Assembly: GCA_973895155.1 (NCBI GenBank) | Contig: OZ316894.1 | Span: 12,028,001-12,092,000 of the forward strand | Origin: Marsupella aquatica | Taxonomy: Eukaryota > Marchantiophyta | DNA length: 64,000 nt | Direction of reading: 5' to 3' | Shown: positions 43,600-55,688 of the stretch, piece by piece | Layout of the letters: each line of letters begins with the position of its first letter | Numbering within the stretch: position 1 is the first letter of the stretch | Notes under the pieces: model-generated | The model's input: the letters and a program-made list of their open reading frames with translations, nothing else | The model's database searches: none | What the model was told of the DNA's origin: nothing | Program-made: the position numbers and the translations under genes

Positions 43600-45595
43600 G
43601 TAGTGTGGTCGAGGAGTCGAGGAGTCGAGCATTGTGGTCGAGGAGTCGAGTAGGACAGAAGAGACGGGGCGAGCTAGCGAGGGGGAGGGGGAGGGGAGGG
43701 GCGTGGCGTGTCATGGTCGCGGACCTTCGAGCACCCCTCACTTTGCGTCCGCCCTTTTCGCTCTTCCGGTTGCAGCAGTAAATTTAGTTCGCGTCCTCTT
43801 TGCCCCGTCAATTGCCTCCTTGCTGCAAGAATACACGAGGCGGAATCGTGTTTTTGTTGTGGTTGTTGTTGTGCTGTTGCCGCAGCGATTGGACAGGGAA
43901 CGAGGGAGAACGAGGGAGAAGGAGAGAGAGAACGAGAACTGAGGTGGAACGAGCAGCGGAGGAATTGCGAGTCTAGGACTGAAAAGTTCTGAGAGCGAAA
44001 TTGAGTAACGAGGAACGGAGCGCGCAAGGAGGCGGAATTGTTGATCTTGGCGGAGGGACTGACTGGAAATAGCGAGCGAGGGCGAGAAAGGGAGGAAAAG
44101 GAACGGATTGTGAGTCGAGTACAGAAAGCGCCGAGAAAGAGAGTGAGGAGGAAGGGAGAGAAACAGGGAACGAAAAGAAAATTAGTTTAGGAGTTCCACT
44201 TGGAAAGCGACGAGTCAATGAGATCGTTCAGGTGCTGCGCCACTTCTTGGAAGTGCGGATCAGGAGCCGTTTTAATTTGACAGAGTTTAAAGTTTGAGAG
44301 GGCACGAAGGAAGGGCGGGGATCTGATTTTACTTCTCCTCTGTAGGCAGTCGTTCTCTGTAGGCAGTCGTTTGGAGGAGTTGGATATAGGGGGGTCGAGC
44401 AGGTTTTGGCGGTAAGATTCTCCACAATTGGACGGACGGACGAGTTGCACAGGTGCGGTGTTGGGTCAGCCCGGGAGAGAGGCACGCTTGGTCACTGTAC
44501 CGAGATCGGTGCTGTTGCAATTGCAGAGGTACTGCTCCGATCGATGACCTGAGCCTTCTTTCTGCTGAATGTTTTTCTTCGTGCATGTGTAAAGCAAAGG
44601 GAATACTAAAATAGGACCTTACTGAATTCTTCACGAGCTTGAGCTCTGATGATCATTGTTCGAGGCAGTGAAGGGTCGTCAAATAGTCGCGAAAGGCGGC
44701 AATTTGCAGTGCTAATTTGATCGATTCGGAAGTGAGCTTTCGTTGATTTGTTCACACTTGGATCCGAAACAGCTCTCTGGAAGAAAACTTGTAGCACACG
44801 GAAAGCTTGATCTCCGGAAACCTTGAAGTCCTGCTCTTGGGTGCTTCTACTCCGGGCTCCTACTTGGTGCCTGCAAACGCTGTACATCAAGCTCTTGTAA
44901 CCGAAATTCTCGGCTCTTCCACTTCTAGTTGAGGAGAAGTTGATCCCGATTTGGTACGAGACAATCATTCATGCAGCCATTTGGAGTTCCCGTGATGAGG
45001 TTTTTGTGCGTGAGTGATATAGGTCGAGATACGGTGGCTACTTCTGGTGGGGTAATAGACATAGTTTTTAGAGGAGATTTGAATCAATTGTGGTTTAGGG
45101 ATTCCTAGTACCATCTCTTTAGTCTGCCTCAAGCTGCGATGTGCACAGCACGCGCTCTGAAAATCAGTACACTAGTATGTCATTTCATCCACTTCGAGAT
45201 TCTGATCTCAAGTATTGTACTTTCCGTTCGAAACGATTTTTGAACGAGTGAGGTTCTCGCTTATCACTCCTGTCTCGAGCAGTAGCGAGTTTCAGTAGTC
45301 AACCGAGCACAGTCCAAATTAGCTCTGATTTGGGCTGGAGGAAAGAGTAGTAATGGTCATGGCTGCGGCTAGTATTTGATTTGCAATGACTACGTGAGTC
45401 TGATTTGAATGTGTATCTTTCATTCTTGGGGGTTGGATGTCCGGCTGACAGCGGGGAGATTCAATCTTTGCTTTGCGTAGCTATATTAGTAAATTATTTG
45501 ACGGTGTACTCACATCAGCGGGGAAAGATTTTGAAAGTAATATCCTATGGTTCCTTTTTCTTGCGGCAGGAGCATCCATCTAGGGAAGAGGGACC
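43600..45595 (+). promoter_or_regulatory. promoter/leader of the plastid-protein gene
   Basis: A GC/purine-rich stretch (AGGAGTCGAGG repeats, GAGGGAGAACGAGGGAGAA) is followed by mixed sequence up to the ATG at 45596. No domain-bearing frame is present on either strand. It most likely holds the promoter and a 5' UTR, possibly with an intron. Confidence 0.4.
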
Positions 45596-47431
45596 ATGGA
45601 AGGGATAATAGTTGGGCTGAGTTCTATTACTCCGATGAAGGTTGGAAGCTGTCCATCACGACTTCCTGGGGACTCGAGGTTATCAGGAATGGGATTAGTT
45701 AGCGGGGGGATGGTTAGGGGGAGGAAAGTAACGCGAGTTCAGGTACATTGTGCTTACAACTCCAATTCTCGTTCCAGTGACGATGCAATGGGAGGAGATC
45801 CGCGGGTTCAACAGATGCTGGTAGAAATGGTTCAAATCCAATTGGGTAAGACTCGTATGAACGACTTCGTTGATGAACGGTCGGAGTACATGAGGAGTAT
45901 TGCGGAGGAAGCTCAGCGAGAGTATAATCGCATTGCTCTAAGGACGATGAAGGGTCTTGATGCGACCGGGAGTAGGGTAATTTATCTGCCTACTTCTGTG
46001 TGGTTACTGACCTGGTATAGTCCTTGTAAGGAAGATGACGGTTTGTGATACGTAGTCTACCGGGTTGTAGTGATGGCCGTTCTATTTCAGGCCATACCTG
46101 CAGCTCATCACTCTGTCGGCATCAAACGCCAGTGTGATTGCATAAATTGGGAGCATTTTCGTGAGACAGCGGAAGTGGATCAGAAAGTGTATTATTGCTG
46201 CGTCTCTGCGGGATCTACTCTGGAGACTGATGCTTTTATTTTCCAGGTTCTTCGGCAGCTAGATCAAGATGCTTATGCTATTGAGCGAGAATTGAAAACA
46301 GCGCGTGCTGAATTGGAGGTACTCTAGGGTCTTCTCACCTGAGTAAAGGAGATTTTCTCTTCAACGAGATTTTTGTCTTTCTCCTGGGATTGGGATGCCA
46401 AAGCTCTCCTCTGTTTCATCCCGCAACTTTACTGGTTGTTTGTCGTCTGCATTACTAAGAAATGACGGGCATGTTTTCAATGCAGGCACAGCAGAAAGAA
46501 TTTGAAGAGTATCAAATTCGATCGACGTATTCCAGAAATGAGGGTTTATTTTTCAAGAATCTCTATCCAGCGCCTCTGACAGTTCGAAGCCGATCTACTA
46601 TGTACAAACCAAAGTATCAAGAGGTAAAATGAGAAACCTAACTATGTATCGCATTCGTCGCTCTCAAGGTTGAGGACTGCGATTAAGAGGTTGGACGAGA
46701 ATCTGAAGATGTAACACTCAACATTATATTGTGGACTTCTAGTCAGAGGATGCGTGACACAATATATCGAAGTATAGTGTTGGCGGATGAAAACATCTTC
46801 CCTTGGTGAATCTCTTGTCTTGACATATTTTGTTCTCCGAGCAGTCATACTGATCACACGTTTTTTTCACTTCTAGGAAATTACAATTGTGGCAGCTTCT
46901 CCAACTAGGGACTTCAGTGCTAGCTACAGGCAGATTCTCTACGGGGGCCTTTCCTTGGTTATCGTTTCCTTTATGTGGAGTTCCAGCTCAGGTAACTTCT
47001 AGACTAAAATTGTGGGGCCATGACGTCATGTTTTATTCCCATTCTACTTTTGAGGTTGAAATATTATCAACAAAAGGGGGACTATTGCGTATCCTATCTG
47101 GTAGGTATTGCAATGGCATGAATGACTGCTGGCTAAGGTGCAGCGTTTTACCCATCTAATTTGTGATCGTGGTCTAGTTGTGTATCCGATTGACCTTGGG
47201 GATCGTGGTTGCATTTCAGCTTTCTTCGCAGGAACGATGATGCGGACTTCAAAACTCGCTTCGTATGGTTTAATTCTGTCCATTCTAATGACGCAACTAG
47301 CGTACGTCAGAGTCCTCACCGGAGAGCCAGAACGAGATTCAACTAGAAGCGATTCGAAGGTCAAAGATGTTTCTAATGTTACCGACGCACTTCCGAAGGA
47401 GGGATCAAGTACCTCTGATCCAAAAGAGTGA
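45596..47431 (+). CDS. plastid-targeted two-TM protein of unknown function (5 exons)
   Basis: Exons 45596-45976, 46247-46318, 46486-46623, 46877-46991 and 47220-47431 join in frame to 305 residues; every junction is GT-AG. The first about 53 residues are Ser/Gly/Arg-rich with almost no acidic residues and end RVQVHCAYN, as a chloroplast transit peptide would. Residues about 60-170 are charged and helical (MVEMVQIQLGKTRMNDFVDE, EEAQREYNRIALRTMKG, RELKTARAELEVLAQQKEFE) and likely coiled coil. Two hydrophobic segments follow (about 217-240 and 248-266) separated by TMMRTSK. The tail is hydrophilic (Ser/Asp/Lys/Glu). I do not recognise a named family. Splicing consistency and the transit-peptide/TM layout support a real gene, probably in the thylakoid or envelope. 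Confidence 0.82.
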
Positions 47432-48010
47432 CCAGTAGTGGACCAGCCTTGTACACAAGGTTCTGTATAGTTTCAATTCCTTTTTCATCGCCAAGATCGT
47501 CTGTACAGTTAAGTTGAATTTTTGTGACGGCATCAATTGTTTTCAAATCTAAAGTTAAGATTTACGGCTGGCTGCGACTATAATCGGCCACAATAGTGCA
47601 TTTTCTTCCCCTATAGTTTTGTATATTAGTTCAAATAGTTGAAATGCGAAAGCACATCATTCTTTCCAGGCATGTACACGTCTGTGCGCGTTCAATAATA
47701 TCTAAAACTCGAATATGTACATTTCTGTGCACGCCTTGTTCTATTGGACATCGACCCCCTGTGATTGTACGGGCCTGAGTATCTGGGTTTTAAGCTTCAT
47801 GAGCGAAGCTAAGATGCAAATTCATTTTCGATTGCATTGCGGATTGATTTGCTCCAGACTCTGATGGTTTGGGTACGAGAGTACTTTTCTTTCTTCAAAA
47901 GTCAGTCCACGCTGTGTAAACGCGATTCTGATGCGGATCGAAACTGACAGTAGCGTCTCTTTGTTTTCAGATACTTTTTACCCCGCTTCTTTCATTTGCT
48001 TTCTTGAGCC
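47432..48010. other. 3' UTR and spacer
   Basis: Non-coding sequence downstream of the plastid-protein stop. A near repeat, GAAATGCGAAAGCAC.../ATGTACA(C/T)(G/T)TCTGTGC, is present. Nothing else is recognised. Confidence 0.35.
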
Positions 48011-48029
48011 ACGAACGGCGAGTTTATGG

Positions 48030-48390
48030 TTTCCAGTCTGAATGACATATCACTAGATAGTAGGCGTTTGGCATTCTTGAGAAGCGAAAGGCAACTTAAC
48101 GGTTTCCAGTTCTAATGTCATTTCACTAGATAGTAGGCGTTTCTTGCATTCGGTATTCTAGAGAAGCGAAAGGCAACAGCACGGTTTCCAGTCTTAATGA
48201 CATTTCACAGATAGTAGGCGGTCCTTGCATTTGGCATTCTTGAAAGCGGAGGGCAACTTTCATGGTTTCCATCTTAATGACATTTCACCTAGGCGTGTCT
48301 TGCACTTGGCATTCTTGAGAAGCGAAAGGTAGTTAATTGTTTCCAGTCTTGAATGACATCTGACTAGAAGATTAGAAGATAGGCGTTCCA
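48030..48390. repeat. ~75-bp unit, 4-5 diverged tandem copies
   Basis: TTAATGACATTTCACTAGAT, AGTAGGCGTTTCTTGCATT, GGCATTCTTGAGAAGCGAAA, GGCAAC and GGTTTCCAGTC recur in this order four to five times with deletions in individual copies. Confidence 0.85.
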
Positions 48391-48615
48391 TATGCCCAAA
48401 ATCGCAGTGAATCCAATCTCGGTTTGGGCTTCGATCTCGAAGGACTCCATTCGTGACTCCAGTCTTTTCTTTTTAAGGCTTTTCTTTTTAAAATTAATTA
48501 GTTAAAGGGAAATCTGTAAAACCCCACAAAAAGGGGATAATGAGTAACATTTGAAGTCTAGATTTAGTCAGCTACCACAGCCATACCGCTCTGAGCTCCA
48601 CGACTCCAGCATTTA

Positions 48616-48832
48616 GACAGTCTGAACGTTCAGAGAGACGACATACTCCCAGTTGTGAAAGGTGAAGGAACTCGAAATCCTCAATCTACGAGGACAGGGA
48701 TGACACATCACCACTATGATAATTCATAGCCTGAACGTTCAGAGAGACGACAGGCTCTTAGTTCTTGAAGGTGAAGGAACTCGAAATCCTCAATCAACAA
48801 GTGAGTACACGGATGACACATCACCACTATTA
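48616..48832. repeat. ~110-bp tandem duplication
   Basis: CTGAACGTTCAGAGAGACGA, GGTGAAGGAACTCGAAATCC, TCAATC and GGATGACACATCACCACTAT occur twice. Each copy opens with the palindrome CTGAACGTTCAG. Confidence 0.85.
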
Positions 48833-49135
48833 TTCAGTATGCAGAATCCTAACGTACTGCATCACCCTTTATTGCCCACATGGTTTCATGACCTCATGAA
48901 TTTATGCCCCGTCAGTGGTCTCATTACTAGGATGCTGAATGTCCGTTCCAGGACTTGACATCTAACATGTCAACTGCAATAACACGTATAACTAGAACGG
49001 CCTTGGATCATTACAGTGCTTCATTCTAACAAGGAGTTGTCCAGCCTACTGAAAGCAAACGGGGAAAAATCTACTTGATTACACCGGAATTAACATCAAG
49101 CGCCGTGCCCAAATGAATTATTGACAATGGGAGCT

Positions 49136-51410
49136 CTAAGTATACATATATTCGCCACCAGGAAGAGCATTTTCTCTGCCCTTTCTTTCCTCTTCCGCTT
49201 CACGATCCCGCTCTTTCTGGAGTTCATATTCCATGTCATCTGTTTTCATCTCGTATCTGCATATTGGACATGAATTGTGTGCCTCCTGGAAACACGAAAA
49301 AACATTCATTTGTGAGACGCAACAGGAATTCACTTGCACCAAGATGAGAAGCTGCCAATTTGAATCATCAAGGTAACTCTGAACAATGAAGGAACTAGAA
49401 GAGCTTACCAGCCAGGGCTTGAGGCAGTCCGGATGAAAGGAATGTTTGCAAGGCATTTCTTGCATCTGGTCTCCCACCACCAGGGTTTCCCGACAAACTG
49501 CACACTCTGTACCTTCTTCCAGCCGTGCTAGCACTTCTTCAGTCACTTCGATTATATTTAACTTTGCAACCTCCTCTTTCGAGGCTGGAGGTGGACCATG
49601 GGATCCATTACGAATCTCCTGTAGAAAAATAGAATACCCAAGGGTTTGAACCTTTATGCAATTATCGTAATTCAATCAACCTAAAATTATAAACTCACAG
49701 CACAGTAACTTCAAGTAACGTTATCCCTCCTAGCTCTCTCTACTCAGAGGTGGTTTGCTATTACCATCGACATCATGTCACAGCAATTTACGAGCGCGCT
49801 TCACAAGCCAGAATTCTTACCTCCAGTAGAACTCAAGAACAACACAGTGGAAGACACACAAGAACCAAAGAGAGAACTACATACTTGCAGTGTGGCATTG
49901 ATGGCTTCCTCTAATCCAATAAATTGGCCGCGCGCAAAGGCATCCGTTCCGATGCTAGCTAATATATTTTCCAATCGGCGGTGAAACTCTTCCATTTGAG
50001 CTGGATTATCTCTATTGACGTGGATATTATGGGGAGGATGTCCATTCTCAGTACTCATATCAGTCAGTAGTTGGTCAGCTGCATTCTGAATGACCAGCCA
50101 AGGAGGGCGCGGAGGCTCAGCTCCCAGGGTGAGTTGTCCCTCGAAAAGGTATCCCGAACCTGCAAGCTCACAAGTCATACAACAGGTTTAGTCCTGCAGC
50201 ACCATCCGGAAATATGAGTACAAGCAACAAAGGGCACTAGATTTAGATGAGAAACTGGTTCAGAGTTCACGAATCGCTTACTTGTTCCTGCTCGCATATG
50301 GGGCTCTACATCCTCTCCTTCCTCCTGCTCCTTGAGAAACTGACGAGCCTTGGCAACACAAACTCGCAAATGCCTCTTCTCGTCCGGATCTTGCACCACG
50401 TCTTCAGCCTGTTCGAGAAGTCTGACGCCTGCCGCCCAGAAACCTGGGCTAGTGTATCGAGATTGCAGCAGCGTGGCTGCCCGACAAGAGGCTAAATACA
50501 TCTGCATATCATTTCAACATCATATCATTCAAATAATATTGACCTCAATCCTCCTATTTACTAAAGAGCTGATACCGTAAGGCAACCCAACTGTGCACTT
50601 CACCGAGGGCCAAGGTTTACGTTTTGACAGTACTAAAGAAAGGCTCCGGAACTACTGAAGGGGAGACAAATGGTTGCTTCAATGAGAAGTAACCTACCAG
50701 GAAAGAGGAGCGACAAACATTGCAGGTAGAGTACCTACATGAATGTTTGGTACTGAAGATACATGACAACAAATTTTCCTCCAAGTAATGATGGATAAAA
50801 TTTGAAACTAGAAGACCCGCCTTAAGGGAGGGGAGAACAGAGTCGGAAGGGTTTTCGACAAATTCCAGAGTCTATGCGGAGAGTAAGGTCAAGTGGACTC
50901 AACGCAAGCGACGGCAAGGGAATGAACGGATTGAATTGTTGGGGGCCCGAGACATCAGAATTGAACTTCACCAGAATTTCTACATGCTCCCTGTAGATCC
51001 GACTGGCTCGACGTAGCCACGAGCAGAGAGATACAGACAGACAGATCACTATAACTTCTGGAAATTCGTCCGCGTCCAATTCAGAGCACGACGAAACAAA
51101 ACATAATAAAGGAATCCAATCCAACCCAATCGACATTCCACCGCTTATTCCAAGGAAGCAAATCAAAGAACTCTCGACCAAGCAATGAGAGCCGAGAGGA
51201 GGACAAAAGTCGATAACATCGCAGATACACTGGATGGCGGACGAGACAGACACTCACCGCCCGTTTTTCCGCGGCTGACGCATTTTCGTACGTATCACGG
51301 AACATAATTGTGAGAGAAGCCACGGCTCCCTCAAATGTGGCCTTCTTAGTCAGCTCTTTCTGCAACCCTGCCACCACGAGCTCCAGAGACTCTCGATCTC
51401 CCTTCCCCAT
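49136..51410 (-). CDS. AIP2: AIP2-type RING-H2 E3 ubiquitin ligase (5 exons)
   Basis: AIP2 is the ABI3-interacting RING ligase that marks ABI3 for degradation in Arabidopsis ABA signalling. Whether this orthologue has the same target is unknown. Minus-strand exons 51410-51258, 50501-50282, 50159-49885, 49618-49409 and 49285-49136 join in frame to 335 residues (Arabidopsis AIP2 310). The N-terminal helical region (ELTKKATFEGAVASLTIMF, then RYTSPGFWAAGVRLLEQAED) and GYLFEGQL match the family. APPASKE-like PPPASKEEVAKL leads into the RING-H2: Cys255, Cys258, Cys273, His275, His278, Cys281, Cys292, Cys295 (ECAVC, PCKHSFHPDC, CPIC). The C terminus is EAEEERKGRENALPGGEYMY plus T, near-identical in style to AIP2. 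The split of the RING between two exons (after PWL) is supported by a GTAAGC donor and TTTCCAG acceptor. Confidence 0.93.
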
Positions 51411-51949
51411 CTCCGTCTCTCCTCCTTCGCCTCACAACCTCTTCCGATTGATCTCTCCACCTCTTTCCCCGTTCAGAATCGTCGTCACTGCCTCATCGCT
51501 TCCTCTCCTCTCCTCTCCTCTCCTCTCCTCTCCTCTGTCCAGGAATTTTTCCTAGTTTCTAGACTGGATGATCCTCTATTTCCTGCAACTCTGAAGGATT
51601 GCCTGATCGCAATTGCTTTGGTTTCAATGCTGAACCACGACGGGAAAGTGGCGCATCTTCCAAAAAAAGTCCCGATGAATGACGCTGTACATCATCATCC
51701 ATACACTCCTACTGTTGGAAGAAAGAAACAATTTACTCCTCTAGATTGTTCGGGTTGTTTAATATGCCTTGGAGCTGAAGAGAGTATCGGTGACCCGCCC
51801 TTCGCCCTTCGCCCATTGTTTATTCATTTCGGCAAAGGAGTGTGAGAGGCGACTTCCCCTCCCCCCCTCTTGAAAAAAGTGTCTTTATTCAAAAACATGT
51901 CACAAAAAAGGGTAGCCCAAAACAATGAGGTTGGGAGGTTGGGAGGTTG
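51411..51949 (-). promoter_or_regulatory. AIP2 leader/promoter with (TCTCC)n microsatellite
   Basis: Directly upstream of the AIP2 ATG (minus strand) lies a pyrimidine-rich leader on the plus strand, with about six to seven TCTCC units at 51505-51537. On the transcribed strand this is a GGAGA repeat. The rest is presumed promoter; the small open frame at 51618-51845 shows no known domain. Confidence 0.45.
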
Positions 51950-51952
51950 TTA

Positions 51953-52372
51953 GAGCATCTCCAACCCAACCCAACTGAGTTTTGTTAGAGTAATGGGGAC
52001 CCAACTCGAAGGGGCTTTGTTAGAGTGATGGGGTGTTGACCAAACCCAGTATAGAAAATCCAAAAAGTCAGGTCCAACACACTCACTATAATGCTATTGG
52101 AGTTTCAGGAATGGTTTTTTTGCTAAGGGATCTGTATATGGAAGACATTATACAGTAGTTGCTCCTTAGTGGCTTCATTGTTGGGTTTATAAGATTTCAG
52201 TCTAGGGTTGTCAGATGTTGAGGCCTGCTGTTTGGGGAAATTACCTCAGCAAGGTTGGGATTGCTTTTCAATTGGCAATGATAAATACTTACAGTGGACT
52301 AAAGAAAGGAAGTTGTCAAAGTGAGTATTTGATGTACTCAGTAAGCAAAATCCCCATGGGTTGGAGATGCTC
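51953..52372. mobile_element. Harbinger/Tourist-like MITE, 420 bp, perfect 16-bp TIR, TSD TTA
   Basis: The left end GAGCATCTCCAACCCA (51953-51968) is exactly complementary to the right end TGGGTTGGAGATGCTC (52357-52372). Both are flanked by TTA (51950-51952 and 52373-52375), the 3-bp target duplication typical of PIF/Harbinger elements. The interior has no coding capacity. Confidence 0.88.
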
Positions 52373-52375
52373 TTA

Positions 52376-54780
52376 ACCCCATCACTTGTGGGCGGATTGC
52401 AAAATTAGAGAATGCCATCAGACACTCGCATGAGCCAAGCTTCCTCTCAAGAGATATTGCTGAGTGATTTCTTCTCTTGGCGCCTCACCTAGGTGGAAAT
52501 TCTCTACTTGGCTGATCTCAGTGAATCACTTTTTCTTTTGTCTTGCTGATCTGGAAATTTTCCATTTGGGTGCCCTTGCTGAGTCACTTTTCATTCAGGG
52601 GCCCTTTGGGTGAGAACTTCCAGGAAAGAAACCCACATTGTTAACCTTGTTGAGTCACCCTTTTGGACTTGGTGGGCTTGCTGAATTGGAAAGTTCCGTA
52701 TTCAAACGACTGATGGGAGCGACTGATACCTGATACTAGGGCATGTCAAAGTCCTCCCGTAAGCAGAGTCTTACGACTGTGGATGTTTGGACGTAAAATG
52801 CTTACGGGGTATGTGTTTTGGTCTCATGTACTGATTTTGTCTTTGGCTGTAAAAGAAATTTATGTCCTGATTTGTAACTGAGTTACAGGCCTGTTTTGAC
52901 ACGCCCTACTGGCAACTGACAACCAAAAGGGTTGCACAACTCCTAGACAAGGAACCAGTGCAAGGACCCCTACTGCAGGCGCAACCACAAACAGTTTGGT
53001 ACATAATAGAAATAATGATCAAAATGGTCAAATGACTTCAGTTAAGTAGTAGCCACTAAAGATATACCAGTAGATAAGGGATCCACTAATTTGACTAGTC
53101 CAATTTTTTGGGGGGGAAGGCTAATCCCCAAAGAGTGTGAGTGGATACTCCTCTCCTTCCATGAGAAGTAATTTTTGTCATAAAAGTTTGGATGCATGCA
53201 TGTGGCCCATTTGATTTCCCTAAATTTAAGGAGAACTCTTTGATCTGGCAATCTAACCATCTCAGCTAGATAAAGCTGTTGCTAATTTGAGGGGAAAAAT
53301 CTCAATTTGTTTCCTTTGCATTGAGTCACCAAAGCATCTTCTAGGTAAGCTTTAGGCAAAATTTTGCCTGTATAAAAATGGTTGTCGCCCCTCACAGGTA
53401 CAATAGCACTGAGTAAGTGCTATGCTATGCTATTGTGTCCTGCTGGGACCACCTTTTCTGGTGCTCATGAGACGAACGTAAGGCGAACGAATTTACTGAA
53501 AAAGGTCAACAAAGTACATAATGCCAGTTCACACCTACAGTAGCATTTTTGTATATAGTAACGCCCTGCTTCTAGGGCATTTGTTGGCTACGATGTCATG
53601 TTGACTGACAAATTATAGGGTAAGTCCAAATAAAAAATTCATTGGAAGTTGATGATAGGGTGGACCACAAGGCTTGATCACACGACCCCAAGGTCCAAGC
53701 AATTTAGCCACCCAAAATTGTGAGCATTTATACGAAGGAAAGGTGCTATCAAAGTAAAAAGTACCATTTCAGAGTGGTCCATATGGGTTCCTATGGTTCA
53801 TCTGAGCATCTGTCCAAAGATTGTGGTCCATGGGAGCTTTGACACTCATCTTTCCTTTGGATTTTCACTTATAAACTTTAGAAAACAAGATATGAAATTT
53901 TCATACAGTCTACTGTGGCTAAGTGCAGGCTCCCAGGAAGAAGTCAGGAGTGTGCACTTATCTAGGGTATGCACTATGTCATAAGTGCATGGGAAATCAC
54001 TTATGCGGTTCTCTAGAAGTGCATGGTCTGCACCATCCAATAACTGCATGAAAAATTGTTTATGAACTTCCACATATGTGTTGTCAGGTCCCACTAGAGG
54101 GAGATCCATTTAGGGTAGTTTGGGGGTCCAAGAAGGTCAGACGTGCTAACAACCTTTGGGGAGGCGGAGCCAGAGGGCAGACAACAGCTAACTAAAACTG
54201 ACCACCCAGCTAAATGAGGAAGGAAACTATCATAGAGGGAGGACCACCCTCTTACCCTCTTATTTAATAGGGTCATCTATTAAAAACTTTAATAAGAGTC
54301 CCTCCTCTTACAAACTATAGTGTTTTTCATGCCAAATAAAGACGGAAGCAAACTATATATCACATTGCCAAAAAGCAAAAACTCCCGAACTGGAAGACAT
54401 GGTCTGAACGCCAAGCAAAAGGGAGCCAAAGAAGAATTGGAAAAGGGTGCCAAAGAAAGAGAGAAGCAAAAAAGAAGAAACTGAAAAAGGGAGGACTGGT
54501 GGATCAGGGCACCGGAAATTGGGGAGGTCAAGACACCCATGCACGAGGACCAAGGAGGATCCTTCCCCATCCTAATGTCCCATCGAGGAGGGGGAGTGCT
54601 AGGACCCACACAGTCTGTTGTATTCGAGAAAAATACTGACTAATACTAACAATAAAATTCAAATTACTAGTAGAAAACTAAGAAACAGGTACTGGGAAGA
54701 AAACATTGGCAAAAAAACCAGAATCAAGTTCTAATAATGAATCTTGTGCATGGATGGGACAAGGAAGGATGAGTTTTGAG
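52376..54780. other. spacer, mostly unrecognised, with a retroelement-like stretch
   Basis: No coding gene is supported. Near 54585 a purine tract (GAGGAGGGGGAG) directly before TGCTAGGACCC resembles a polypurine tract followed by an LTR start, but no partner LTR or internal coding domain was found, so it is only a hint. Confidence 0.3.
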
Positions 54781-55115
54781 GATAATCTTTTCTGTAAATA
54801 ATATCTTTTACCCAACATCATCTTTGTGCAATAACATCGTCTCTACAAAAGACACCTTTTACAAATTAAATATATTTTACATTATGACATCTTCTGTGCA
54901 ATGTCATATTTTCCGTGAACAACATTGCTTACGTGTTAACATCTTTTCCACAAAAACTTCTTTCACATAATGATGTTTTTTTGCAGTGCCATCTCTCGCG
55001 CAACATTAATTTTTCTGCAAATGACATCATTTGCACATTATCTTTCCCACAAATTATGACTTTTACGCACTAACATCTTTTGGAAAACAACATTTTTCTA
55101 CAAACATTTTTGACG
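54780..55115. repeat. degenerate ~18-nt AT-rich minisatellite
   Basis: Repeated units of the type ACATCTTTT(N)CACAA (for example TAACATCTTTTCCACAAAAA, ATGACATCTTCTGTGCAA, TAACATCTTTTGGAAAACAA) fill this block. It is the inverse orientation of the array at 39235-39590. Confidence 0.65.
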
Positions 55116-55688
55116 CAGACACGCTTAGACAGGCATCCGTACTTTGCTTGGAAACCTCATTTAAGGATAAACACACCTGATTATACCAGCCACTTTTTTT
55201 TGGTATTTGGAACCATGTCTCGAGGTTAGAGATAAAATCAAATGATGGGGCAGCCCATGGGTTTCTTTCCTCAGAAACCTCGTGGGTTTCTGTACACCTG
55301 TTGTTCATATAGTTGCGAATTCTGGTCCTATAATTGACTTAGTTCAACACTCTTCATTGACTAGTAGATCCAGCTCACTTACTCAACTAGTCTTGCCGTT
55401 CTTAATGGCTATTTCTCTGATGTGCACAGGGAAAACTCTGCTTGTGAAAACTTTGGCTAGCTTTGTAAATGTACTCTTTGTTATTGCAGATGCTACAACT
55501 CTTACGCAGGTAAGATGCTTTGGTGTTTGGAACGTAGAGTGCTCTCCTTACACAATCATCCAGTATTAAACGTTGTCTTACCTCACAGGGTTGCTGGTGT
55601 TTAAAGAGTAGAAATTTCAATATTTAGATTGATATGGCTTAAATATGAGTGTACTATCAAGGGTTAAAATATCTGGAACAGTTTTGTT

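Noticed and set aside
43399-43632. Several minus-strand frames with repeated KCTHHKCEPW-like motifs
   Set aside because: They are translations of the 95-bp tandem repeat array, so their internal similarity reflects DNA repeats and not a protein family.
54585-54620. Polypurine tract followed by TGCTAGGACCC as an LTR border
   Set aside because: No second LTR, no target duplication and no reverse-transcriptase or integrase sequence nearby; kept only as a hint in the spacer entry.
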